A DNA stretch of 64,000 nt from Emticicia sp. C21. Lineage in GTDB: Bacteria > Bacteroidota > Bacteroidia > Cytophagales > Spirosomataceae. The translations under genes and the position numbers were made by a program. Below, one piece after another: positions 1-10,100 of this stretch. Positions within the stretch are counted from its first letter, which is position 1. Every line of letters starts with the position of its first letter. The notes under the pieces are model-generated. The model ran no database searches and was not told the origin of the DNA. It saw only the letters and a program-made list of their open reading frames with translations. The stretch covers positions 970,063 to 1,034,062 of the forward strand of contig NZ_QVMT01000001.1 in the NCBI RefSeq assembly GCF_003418935.1. The letters are read 5' to 3'.

Positions 1-2845
1 CAAATGCACTATTTTTAATAAATTTTGAATGAGTGATTTGTGCTCTTCCTACACTAAACATTCCTCCGCCCTCGTAGCTACTGTTGTTTGCGGTAAAAAT
101 GATATTATTGAGTTTTATCCCATATTCTCCTGCAGGAGAATCGGTATAATTAATGAACCAAAGTCCTCCACCCTCTCTTAGTGCAGTCCCTCTTGTGTTA
201 TCCGCATTACCTCCTTTTATCGTAAACCCATCTATTATTCCGGCCAAAGGATTTGCCAGAATTAGCAACACGTGATAAGCATTTTCATCATTATTTGTAA
301 TGCTGAGTGTGTTTCCCTCGCCTGAGATAACATCATCATTATTAAAGTCTCCACTCAGAATTGTAGGATTCGCCTCTATATCCCTTTCGGCAAGTGAAGT
401 TTCGTTAATACCGGCAAATCCGCCATATATCTGCAAATTTGTTGTATAAAAAAATGTCCTGTGTCTATTACCTATGCTATCGAAAGGGATAGTTGTCGGG
501 TAATAAGTACCTTTAGCCACCCATATTTCTGCTCCATCGCAGGAAGCATCCAGCGCAGGCTGAAGTGTGGTATAAGCATTTGCCCAACTTGACCCATCAT
601 TAGTACCAGCGGCGTTATACTTTACATATTTGCGGGTAGGTGTACCTACTTTTACAAGAACAGGTTTACGGACTGATTCACAATTAACGACAAGGCAGCC
701 CGCATAATAAGTAGCAGAGGCTGAAGCTCCCGTTATGGTTAAACTCCCTCCTGTACCTATTATGCTCCCACCGCTTGCCTGATTATACCATCTAACGGTA
801 TTATTATTATCACAGCTTGCCTGCAATACGATATTCTCTCCTGCACAATACACAAGTTTGTCTGCTCTTACATTAGAGGGAGGATTTGGCAAAAAAACAG
901 GAATATTCTGTTTAATACTCTGACATGAGGGATCTGATGAGGAACAATAAATATCAATAAAATAAGACCTCTGTACCGGAAGTTGAGATTGTACATTAAA
1001 AGAGGTACCTGTACTTAAAAGAGTATTTCCATTATACCACTGCACTTGTCCGGTCTGGCAACTAGCCGTTAAGTCTGATGAACTAAAATAACATATTTCT
1101 GTCTCTGAGTTAATATAGGGACTTGCTGCTTTGACCAGAGGTATAAAAGTTGTATTCTGAAATTCATAGGCACCTATATCAACAGTTGTATTAAATATGC
1201 GGGTATTACCAGCTATATCAGTTCCGGTTACTCCACTATTATTTCCGGCATTAATCATCGGAGAACAGCTTAAAAGATTATATCCATCGTCAGCTGTCCT
1301 GTAAATATTATCCGCACCATCCGCATCGTCAGGGTTAATAAACTGTGCCTTTTCATTGATAAAACTTCCGGCAGGTGGTGGTAGTGGTGAGAATGAGTTT
1401 TCAAATAAATAATTAGCTGATGCCGGATTCAGTTTACGGTCATCAGGCATACTTTGTAAATAAGAATTTTTTAGTGTTAAAGTTGCGTTAGCACCACTAA
1501 GTTGTACATAACCAGAAATCGTACAATTGTTAAAAACATTGGTGGTGCCATAGCTTTCATAACTGTAATTACCATTATTCGCTAGCAAACAATTATTCAT
1601 CACCAGCGTAGCATCATTCTGAATCCCCCCACCCTGATTGGCAGTGGAAGTATTTCCAGCAATAATTAACCTGTTTAAGGTCAGATTCCCTGCATTATTA
1701 ATACCTGCTCCCTGATTATCATTTCCATTAGTAAGTATCAGGTCATTAATAGTTACCGTTCTACCCGAACTTATAGACAGAATTCTGAAATTACTGGAGC
1801 TATTTCTGGTAATTATCAGATTTCCTGTAGTTGGCCCGTTGATAGTCGTATTGGCATTAATAACAGGTAATGCGCTTGACAAATTAATAGTACCTGTAAT
1901 GCCTGTGGCATTGATAATACTGCCACAAGTGCTCGCATTGGCATTAATAATAGCTTGTCTTAAACTACCTGTGCCCGAATTATTCAGGTTTGAAACCGTG
2001 AAAGTTGTGGCTGATACAGTTACCTGACTGGTGCCTACTCTGATACTCTCACAACTGCCGCTTTCACAAACAGCATAATAGGTTGTGTTACTGGTTGGAT
2101 TTTGAACAAGCCCACTTCCTGTGCCAATGCTTGTTCCGCCAGATGCCTGATTATACCACTTTACTGTACCTGATGCACAAGTAGCAGATAATGATACATC
2201 AGATCCGCTGCAAACAGAAGTTTGACTAACCGAAACACTTGTGGGGGCATCAGGTCGGCTACCAATAATATAATGGGGTGTACAATTAACAGACCTGTTT
2301 TCAAATGTCGTAAAAAATGGATAGGCCTTTCCTTTTCCACCAATAATCGAAATATTGGCATCGCTGGCGATAATTGTAGTAGGAGAAGAGTTGTTAGTAT
2401 AGCGAACCCCAGCTGTGCTACTATTATCAGTAGTTGTAATGTAAAAGCCATAAGTAGAATTGGCAGGTATAGTAATATTGAGTGCCAGAGGTATTGGTGA
2501 AGGGTAATCAAGACCTGTAGACAGAGTCATAGAAGTTATGCCTGCGTACGTCCACGCGGCAGCGTTATTTTCTGAGCCTATAAAAGTGCCGGATTTGTAA
2601 TAAATCTCATACTGTCCGACGCTTCCTAGTATGAGATTTACATCAAAACTTGTGATTGTTACAGGATTGGCTCCTGTAACAATATTAAACATAACACCTT
2701 TACCTCCGTTATTAGATTCATAAGATGTAGCAAGTTCTGCCTCCGTACATTGGGCCTGTATAGAGCTTAATTTTAAGCAGAACAGAATAAGTAATAGATA
2801 AAGATTTTTTAATACTTTTTTGATGGTAAAACTTGCAACTTTCAT
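1..2845 (-). CDS. Giant secreted Ig-like / parallel beta-helix protein (3' end beyond window)
   Basis: The frame is open from an ATG at 2845 to the window edge, giving at least 948 codons with no stop, so the C-terminus is missing. Residues 1 to about 30 are a signal peptide ending in SIQAQ. Next come a lectin-like segment, an Ig-like domain with the WYNQASGG signature, a GTGSLRQAI motif typical of secreted CSLREAI-type beta-helix proteins, a helix region rich in short N/G-containing strands, two more Ig-like WYN domains, and a second beta-helix region opening with GTNDGSSWANAY, a hallmark of Bacteroidetes right-handed beta-helix surface proteins. It lies 49 bp downstream of the 105-residue exported protein and LytTR A on the same strand, so it is probably the last gene of that operon. 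An adhesin or surface-layer role is inferred; the substrate is unknown. Confidence 0.85.
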   Translation of the reverse strand, partial: MKVASFTIKKVLKNLYLLLILFCLKLSSIQAQCTEAELATSYESNNGGKGVMFNIVTGANPVTITSFDVNLILGSVGQYEIYYKSGTFIGSENNAAAWTYAGITSMTLSTGLDYPSPIPLALNITIPANSTYGFYITTTDNSSTAGVRYTNNSSPTTIIASDANISIIGGKGKAYPFFTTFENRSVNCTPHYIIGSRPDAPTSVSVSQTSVCSGSDVSLSATCASGTVKWYNQASGGTSIGTGSGLVQNPTSNTTYYAVCESGSCESIRVGTSQVTVSATTFTVSNLNNSGTGSLRQAIINANASTCGSIINATGITGTINLSSALPVINANTTINGPTTGNLIITRNSSSNFRILSISSGRTVTINDLILTNGNDNQGAGINNAGNLTLNRLIIAGNTSTANQGGGIQNDATLVMNNCLLANNGNYSYESYGTTNVFNNCTISGYVQLSGANATLTLKNSYLQSMPDDRKLNPASANYLFENSFSPLPPPAGSFINEKAQFINPDDADGADNIYRTADDGYNLLSCSPMINAGNNSGVTGTDIAGNTRIFNTTVDIGAYEFQNTTFIPLVKAASPYINSETEICYFSSSDLTASCQTGQVQWYNGNTLLSTGTSFNVQSQLPVQRSYFIDIYCSSSDPSCQSIKQNIPVFLPNPPSNVRADKLVYCAGENIVLQASCDNNNTVRWYNQASGGSIIGTGGSLTITGASASATYYAGCLVVNCESVRKPVLVKVGTPTRKYVKYNAAGTNDGSSWANAYTTLQPALDASCDGAEIWVAKGTYYPTTIPFDSIGNRHRTFFYTTNLQIYGGFAGINETSLAERDIEANPTILSGDFNNDDVISGEGNTLSITNNDENAYHVLLILANPLAGIIDGFTIKGGNADNTRGTALREGGGLWFINYTDSPAGEYGIKLNNIIFTANNSSYEGGGMFSVGRAQITHSKFIKNSAF

Positions 2846-2894
2846 TGGTAGAAATTGTTTAAAGTCATGTAAGAATGAGTATATTTTTAGATAG

Positions 2895-3212
2895 CTACAT
2901 TTGCTCAGGCGTATATGGCCTTTTAGGAATCTCAGCTATTGCAAGATTATCGCAGGTAGTTCCATCTAACCGATAAGTCCTTGTTGTATTTGGCAGCGAT
3001 TGCTCTGTATATATATCATTGCCAATAGTTACTGTCCACATGGTATTTTTCGTTTCAGGCATTATCCAGGTGCCACATATCATATGGGCTTGAGTGTGAG
3101 AAGCTACCCATAAGTGATTGTTGGAAGTTAAATTCTGGACTATTTTTTCAGGCTCCTGCGCAATAGCATAAGTGATTATGCTTATCAGAATAATACATAA
3201 AAGTTTTTTCAT
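2895..3212 (-). CDS. Small exported protein, unknown function (105 aa)
   Basis: This short protein starts at an ATG (3212) directly followed by a clear signal peptide, MKKLLCIILISIITYAIAQ. The frame extends 32 codons upstream, but that stretch overlaps a conserved intergenic hairpin element and would bury the signal peptide, so the internal ATG is preferred. The mature part has about 86 residues, two cysteines (HMIC and TTC) that could form one disulfide, and no domain I recognise. It lies between LytTR A and the beta-helix giant on the same strand, 103 bp after the LytTR stop and 49 bp before the giant, so it is probably co-transcribed with them. The other two modules have no equivalent gene. 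A periplasmic or surface location is inferred from the signal peptide only. Confidence 0.7.
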   Translation of the reverse strand: MKKLLCIILISIITYAIAQEPEKIVQNLTSNNHLWVASHTQAHMICGTWIMPETKNTMWTVTIGNDIYTEQSLPNTTRTYRLDGTTCDNLAIAEIPKRPYTPEQM

Positions 3213-3241
3213 GGTAGTATGACTTAATTTGTATATTTTTT

Positions 3242-3332
3242 GAAGACCGTAACAGGATAAAAGAGGAGAGAAATCTATCAGAGAAACTTCATCAGGAAAT
3301 CCCTCCAAATCTTTCTACCACGAAAGGTCTTT
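3242..3332 (-). ncRNA. Candidate structured intercistronic RNA element, copy A
   Basis: Read on the minus strand, this stretch can fold as a closed junction. AAAGACC (3332-3326) can pair with GGTCTTC (3248-3242) over six bases, TTTC-GTGGTA-GAAA makes a small hairpin, and GGAGGGA (3306-3300) pairs with TCTCTCC (3271-3265). It begins inside the last codons of LytTR A. A second copy with the same parts lies at 18655-18723, also between a LytTR gene and the next gene. The function is unknown; attenuation or RNA processing within the operon is possible. It could also be just a duplicated remnant. Confidence 0.4.
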
Positions 3333-3665
3333 ATTTGTATAGCTGATATTTCTGGATTTTTTCAAAAAGCCCTTTACTCTTCTTCTTGAAATAGTAATAG
3401 ATTCGTCGTTTTCCATTCTGATAGTAGAAGCCTCTTGCTGAAAATCAACGATGTAATTGAGATTGATAATAACGGAGCGATTAGGTCTGAAAAAAGATTG
3501 ATTGAATAAACGTCGTTCGAAGATTCCGAGTGTTCGGGAAGAAAGTACAGAACTGCCATCTTCCATTACGATGTGCGTATAATTAATATCTGCTTTGAGC
3601 ATTAATATCTGGCTCGACCGGATGGTCAGGTGTTTGTCAATGGTAATAAGTAATTCGTTGTTCAT
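3315..3665 (-). CDS. LytTR-type DNA-binding regulator A (116 aa)
   Basis: This is a stand-alone LytTR DNA-binding domain with no receiver domain. The family hallmarks are visible: a middle stretch reading ILMLKADINYTHIVMEDG, the RPNRSVIINLNYI block, and the ITISRRR ending. The paralogues at 18759 and 42301 share the RPNRS and SRRR blocks and nearly the same length. The start ATG at 3665 lies 32 bases downstream of a TAGTTTTG promoter box. The gene leads a minus-strand operon with the 105-residue exported protein and the beta-helix giant. Unlike its paralogues it has no divergent sensor kinase next to it, so its signal source is unknown. Autoregulation through the direct repeats at 3730-3762 is inferred from the conserved arrangement at all three loci. 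Confidence 0.9.
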   Translation of the reverse strand: MNNELLITIDKHLTIRSSQILMLKADINYTHIVMEDGSSVLSSRTLGIFERRLFNQSFFRPNRSVIINLNYIVDFQQEASTIRMENDESITISRRRVKGFLKKSRNISYTNKDLSW

Positions 3666-3696
3666 GGTAGAAAGTTCAATAGATGATTTATTGAGA

Positions 3697-3762
3697 CAAA
3701 ACTACGTCGCAACCCCTGGTGAGGGTTAGCGCATTTTGAACATTCTCTTACTCATTTTGAAC
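3697..3762 (-). promoter_or_regulatory. LytTR A promoter with paired direct repeats
   Basis: A -7 element TAGTTTTG (3704-3697 on the minus strand) matches the Bacteroidetes consensus TAnnTTTG. Upstream lie two direct repeats, CGCATTTTGAAC (3730-3741) and CTCATTTTGAAC (3751-3762) as written on the plus strand, with a period of exactly 21 bp. LytTR proteins are known to bind paired direct repeats with about this period. The distance from box to first repeat, 26 positions, is identical at LytTR B and C. There is no -33 TTG at the usual spacing, which fits an activator-dependent promoter. Confidence 0.65.
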
Positions 3763-3921
3763 TTTGAGATAGAAGAAAACTTCGTTTACAAGGTAAAATA
3801 TGAATAAACGGAGATAAATAGCGAAAGTGGCTTAAATTTTATAAACCCTTTCTTGTTCTGATTATAGATCTGAATTAGCTATTGTGGAAGTAATATATAT
3901 TGTGATTGTGACGGGGTGTCC

Positions 3922-3995
3922 CCGGACTGCATGTCCCGCCCGCATCTAAAGTTCAGGAAACTTCTATTCTTAATGAAGAGTGACCTCGCCGGGAA
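3922..3995 (-). repeat. tRNA-Arg-derived boundary repeat X
   Basis: Read on the minus strand, this holds the 3' end of a tRNA-Arg (T-stem 3' strand plus acceptor 3' strand, CCCGGCGAGGTCA), an 11-nt linker, and an anticodon arm with loop TTCCTGA, followed by GC-rich palindromic DNA. It closely matches repeats Y (22502-22590) and Z (46948-47036). The match to the complete tRNA at 47023-47094 stops inside the T-loop. Confidence 0.7.
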
Positions 3996-4000
3996 ACAGA

Positions 4001-4177
4001 ACTTTCTTGACACAAGAAAAAAGTAAAATAAGTTAAGCTTAGTAAAAGAAATTCGTCTGCAATGTCGTCTGCATTCATAGGGTGTCATTACATATTATAA
4101 AGACAGAGTCTAGCAAGATAAAAATTACTAAACTCTGTCTTTTGAATTGCCTCAGAAAAAAACGTTAAGTTTTCATA
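4001..4177. repeat. 177-bp flank shared by the 3' ends of both giant genes
   Basis: This stretch aligns without any indel to 22655-22831, differing at only scattered positions. It contains a TCTTG-aca-CAAGA hairpin, a TCGTCTGCA direct repeat pair and the terminator described separately. It joins tRNA-derived repeat X to the stop codon of the giant gene, so the whole module end was duplicated as a block. The rest of the 3666-4177 gap holds the LytTR A promoter and repeat X; I see no gene in it. Confidence 0.8.
4099..4143 (-). terminator. Terminator of the first giant gene
   Basis: An inverted repeat pairs AAAGACAGAGTCTAG with CTAAACTCTGTCTTT around a 14-base AT-rich loop, about 35 bp past the stop codon. 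It is followed by an AT-rich tract. The same structure lies at the matching place after the second giant gene. Confidence 0.7.
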
Positions 4178-7100
4178 TCAATTATTACAACTCTGTATCT
4201 GGGCTTTAAAAACACTACCCTCTCTTGATTCAAATCCTGGATTTAATAAAATAGCTTTCCCTGAATTGTATGTCACATTCGCTGGAGAAGTAATCTTATT
4301 GTTTGCATTAATCAGTATAGATGCCTGTTCGGTAATTGTACCTGTATTGACATTTGCTGTCAGGCTCTTCGTAGCTGGCACAACAGACAAGTATTGCAAG
4401 GTTGGATTACTGGCAACCACTTGATTAGAGGAAGCTACCCGAATCAGATAACGGCCGGTCGATGATAAATTCTGTGGTAATTGGCAGGTAATGGTTCCGG
4501 CTATAGACGTTGTTCCAATCATAATAGGATTTGTAAAGCCACCTGTTGAGTCTGATAATTGAATATTAAACCTGTTACTTGAGTCGAATACACCTATTGT
4601 CCCGAAGGTCACATCAACTGTACTACCAGCACACAAACGGTTATTAGGAACAGTCGGTGCATGAATCACGGCCATTGTACCCACCACTGTAAAGGTTGTT
4701 ACCACCGGGCCATAGACTGTTCCTCCTATCCGGTTATCTTCTGTATAGCCTGTTACGGTCATCGTGTAAGTACCTGGTATCAGGTTGCGACCATATACAT
4801 TGACGCCCAAATTATCAAAAACTGCATAAGGTTCTACATTCTGTAAGATAGTCCAGTTAATTTCAGGGCCTGTGATAGTTAAATCAACGCTTCCAATTGA
4901 AGTAGTTGGACATATGGGCTTGGCAATAATTGAGACCTGTTCAGGAATTTGCTGGATAATCATGCCATCTTTCAAGGAGAACATATTCTGGTAAGGGTCT
5001 CCTGATTTTACATACTGCAAATCAACCACCTGTATACAAGGGTCTATACCACTGACAATAACCTGAGTTGTAGCGGTAGCAGAGCAGGCATTGTTAGAAA
5101 CAGTGACTGTATAAATTCCACCATTACTCTCTATTGCATTAGGAATAGCAGGATTTTGAATCGAACTGGAAAATGAAGCTGGCCCTGTCCAATTGTAAGA
5201 GGTACCGCCAGATGCATTTAATTGAATCGTTTGACCTATATTATAAGGTCCGGTATTAGTTGCTTGAGCGATAGGTTGAGATGTAATCTGTAAACCTGTT
5301 ACAACTGTACTTACCACACTTGTACAGCTACCAATTGTACAAGTAGCTGAGATTGAATAAGTGCCAATACTTGATAGTGTTAAACTTGTACCACTCCCAC
5401 CATTTGACCAATTTACTGTACCAGCACAACTACTGGCGGTCAATGTCAAAGTGCCTGGTAAACATACTACTTTCTGAGTTGGGGCGGTAATGGTTGGCGC
5501 TAATGGTTGTGTTACAATCTGTAAACCTGTTATTGCTGAACTTGCTGGAGATGTACAACTTCCCACTGTACAAGTAGCTGTGATGCTATAAGTACCCACA
5601 CTTGATAAAACCAGGCTTGTACCTGTTGTTCCTGTTGACCAGCTTACAGTTCCACCACAACCACTAGCTGTTAAGGTCAAAGTATTCGGTGCACATACTA
5701 CTTTTGAATTAGGAGCGGTAATGGTTGGCGCATTAGGTTGAGTCACAATCTGCAAACCTGTCACTGCCTGACTTGCTGGAGATGTACAATTTTCCACTGT
5801 ACAAGTAGCCGTAATGCTATAAGTACCCACGCTTGAAAGTGTTAAACTTGTTCCAGATGAGCCATTTGACCAAGTAACTTTTCCTGCACAACCACTAGCT
5901 GTTAAGGTCAAAGTATTCGGTGCACATACTACTTTTGAATTAGGAGCGGTAATGGTTGGCGCACTTGGTTGAGTCACAATCTGTAAGCCTGTAACCGTTT
6001 GGCTGGCTGCACTTGTACAAGAACCAACTGTACAGGTTGCAGAAATGCTATAAGTACCCACGCTTGATAAAACCAAACTTATCCCTGTTGCTCCATTCGA
6101 CCAGTTTACAGTTCCACCACAACCGTTGGCTGTTAAAGTCAATGTATTAGGTGAACAAACTACTTTTGGACTTGGTGTTGTAATAGTCGGCGCACTTGGT
6201 TGGGATACAATTTCTAACCCAGTAACTGCTGAACTTGCTGGAGAAATACAACTACCAATCGTACAAGTAGCCGTAATGCTATAAGTACCCACGCTTGATA
6301 AAACCAGGCTTGTACCTGTTGCTTCCGTTGACCAGTTCACTGTTCCAGCACAACCACTGGCTGTTAAAGTCAAAGTATTTGGGGCACACACTACTTTTGT
6401 ATTAGGGGATGTAATAGTTGGCGCAGATGGTTGTGTTACAATCTGTAAACCTGTTATTGCTGAACTTGCTGGGGAAGCACAACTTCCCACTGTACAGGTT
6501 GCTGTAATACTATAAGTGCCAACGCTTGATAAAACCAGGCTTGTACCTGTTGTTCCTGTTGACCAGTTCACTGTTCCAGCACAACCACTGGCTGTTAAAG
6601 TCAATGTATTCGGTGCACACACTACTTTTGGTGTTGGCGCTATAATGGTTGGTGCTGATGGTTGAGCGATGATTTGCAAACCTGTCACTGCGGTACTTGC
6701 TAGAGAAGTACAACTGCCGATTGTACAAGTAGCAGCGATTGAATAAGTCCCCACGCTTGAAAGCGTCAGACTTGTACCTGATGAACCATTTGACCAGTTT
6801 ACAGTGCCTGCGCATCCACTAACTGTTAATGTCAATGTGTTTGGGACACAGACTACTTTTGGATTTGGAGCGGTGATAGTTGGTGCTAATGGTTGGGTTA
6901 CGATTTGTAAGCCTGTTACTGCTGCGCTTGCATTGGAAGTACAACTTCCAACTATACAAGTAGCTGAAATTGAATAAGTTCCTACACTTGAAAGTGTTAA
7001 GCTTGTACCCGATGCACCTGTTGACCAATTCACTGTTCCTGCACAACCACTAGCTGTCAAAGTCAATGTATTTGGTGCACACACTACTTTTGGATTCGGC

Positions 7101-10100
7101 GCTGTAATGGTTGGTGCAGATGGCTGAGTCACAATCTGCAAACCTGTTACAGGCTGACTTATAGGAGATGTACAACTGCCTATCGTACAAGTGGTTGTAA
7201 TACTATAAGTTCCAACTGATGAAAGTGTCAGACTTGTGCCACTTGCACCATTCGACCAATTCACTGTTCCTGCACAACCACTAGCTGTTAAAGTCAATGT
7301 ATTCGGTGCACAAACTACTTTTAGTGTTGGCTCAATTATAGTTGGCGCACTTGGCTGCGTTACAATCTGCAAACCTGTCACTGCCTGACTTATAGGGGAT
7401 GTACAACTACCTACTGTGCAGGTTGCTGTAATGCTATATGTTCCTACACTTGAAAGTGTGATACTTGTGCCACTTCCACCATTTGACCAGTTTACAGTTC
7501 CTGCACAACCACTGGCTGTTAAGGTCAATGTATTTGGTGCACAAACTACTTTTGGATTAGGAGCTGTGATAGTTGGGGCAGACGGCACTGAACTTTCAAG
7601 AGTTACCGAAGTGGTCGATGTTGATGTACAACCATTATCACTAGTTACTGTAACTGTATATGTACCTGGAGAGGAAATAGTAGCTGTGGCATCAGTACCT
7701 AGTCCATTTGACCATTGATAGGTAGGTGATGAGCCACTCCCATTAGCTGTTCTGGTCACAGAAGCGATATTACATGATAAATTAATATTTCCAGTAATGG
7801 TAACCGTTGGCGGTGCTGCTATCTGTAAACCTGTTACAGCCTGACTCGAAGATGAAGTACAACTACCAACCGTGCAGGTGGCCGTAATGCTGTAAGTTCC
7901 CACCGAAGAAAGTGTGATACTTGTCCCACTTCCACCATTCGACCAGTTCACTGTTCCGGCACAACCGCTGGCTGTCAAGGTTAATGTATTTGGGGCACAT
8001 ACTACTTTTGGTGTTGGCGAGGTAATGGTTGGGGCAGATGGTTGGGTCACAATCTGTAAACCTGTCACGGATGAGCTTGCTGGAGATGTACAACTTCCAA
8101 CCGTACAAGTGGCTGTAATGCTATATGTACCTACACTTGATAAAACCAGGCTTGTAGCTGTTGCTCCCGTTGACCAGTTCACTGTTCCAGCACAACTACT
8201 GGCTGTCAAGGTCAAGGTGCTTGGTGCACACACTACTTTTGAATTAGGAGCTGTAATAGTTGGCGCAGATGGTTGAGTGAATATTTGCAAACCTGTCACT
8301 GCGGTACTTGCTGGAGAAGTACAACTGCCGATTGTACAAGTAGCAGAGATTGAATAAGTCCCCACGCTTGAAAGCGTCAGACTTGTACCTGATGAACCAT
8401 TTGACCAGTTTACAGTGCCTGCGCATCCACTAGCTGTTAATGTCAATGTGTTTGGGGCACATACAACTTTTGGTGTTGGTGCTGTGATAGTTGGCGCACT
8501 TGGCTGAGTTACAATCTGCAAATCTGTTACGGCCGGACTTACCGGAGATGTACAACTACCCACTGTACAGGTAGCTGATATGCTATAAGTACCCACGCTT
8601 GATAAAACCAAACTTGTACCTGTTGCTCCGGTTGACCAGTTCACTATTCCACCACAGCCACTGGCTGTTAAAGTCAATGTATTTGGAGCACACACTATTT
8701 TTGGATTAGGGGCGGTAATGGTTGGTGCTGATGGTTGAGGCAAAATCTGCAAACCTGTCACTGCAATACTTGATGGAGAGGTACAACTACCCACTAAACA
8801 AGTGGCAGTAATACTATAAGTACCCACACTCGAAAGTGTAATACTTGTGCCACTTCCGCCATTTGACCAGTTCACTGTTCCTCCACATCCACTGGCTGTT
8901 AAAGTTAATGTGCCTGGGGAACAAACTACTTTTGGATTTGGACCAACAATAGTTGGAGCACTTGGTTGTGTCATAATCTGTAAACCTGTTACAACTGCAC
9001 TTGCGGGAGAAGTACAAGAACCCGCTGTACAAGTGGCACTAACACTATAAGTGCCTACGCTTGATAAAATCAAACTTGTTCCTGTCGCACCCATTGACCA
9101 GTTCACTGTTCCACCACAACCACTCGCTGTTAAAGTCAATGTACTTGGTGCACACACTACTTTCTGAGTTGGGGCGATAATAGTTGGTGCTAATGGTTGA
9201 GTAACAATCTGTAAACCTGTTACAGCCTGACTTATCGGAGACGTACAACTACCTACTGTACAGGTTGCTGTAATGCTATAAGTGCCTACGCTCGAAAGTG
9301 TGATATTTGTGCCTGTCCCCTCGGTTGACCAGTTCACTATTCCGGCACAATCACTGGCTGTTAAGATCAATGTATTTGGCGCACATACTACTTTTGGATT
9401 AGGAGCTGTAATGGTTGGTGCAGAAGGCTGAGCAACAATTTGCAGACCTGTTACTGCTGAACTAGCTAGAGAAATACAATTTTCCACTGTACAAGTAGCT
9501 GTGATACTATAGGTACCCACGCTTGATAAAACCAGACTTGTACCTGTTGCTCCCGTTGACCAGTTCACTGTTCCGCCACAACCACTGGCTGTTAAGGTCA
9601 ATGTATTTGGTGCACACACTACTTTTGGATTAGGTGCCGTAATTATTGGCGCAGATGGTTGAGTCACAATCTGCAAACCTGTCACTGCAATACTTGATGG
9701 AGAGGTACAACTACCCACTGTACAAGTGGCAGTAATACTATAAGTTCCCACACTTGATAAAACCAAACTTGTACCTGTTGCTCCCGTTGACCAGTTCACT
9801 GTTCCGGCACATCCACTGGCTGTTAAAGTTAAAGTATTTGGTGCACACACTACTTTTGAATTAGGAGTTGTAATGGTTGGTGCAGAAGGCTGAGCGAGAA
9901 TTTCTAAACCTGTTACTAAATTGCTGGCATTAGAAACACAATTATTGACTGTACAAGTTGCTGAGATGGCATAAGTACCAACCGATGAAAGCGTCAGGCT
10001 TGTACCACCGCTACCATTCGACCACCTGATGGTTCCGGCACATCCACTGGCTGTCAAAGTAAGGGTATTTGGAGAGCAAACTACTCTTGGACCTGGTGCG

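Noticed and set aside
3213-3308. Upstream extension of the 105-residue exported protein (beginning MEGFPDEV)
   Set aside because: It would put 32 residues before the signal peptide and overlaps the conserved hairpin element.
3879-4088. Minus-strand 69-codon frame between giant 1 and LytTR A
   Set aside because: It runs through the tRNA-derived repeat and shared flank and has no protein-like features.
7416-7718. Plus-strand reading frame of 100 codons inside giant gene 1, with similar frames repeated at 7914, 27267, 30627, 32781 and elsewhere
   Set aside because: They are the antisense of the 77-codon repeats and recur with the repeat period; they lack independent start signals or recognisable domains.
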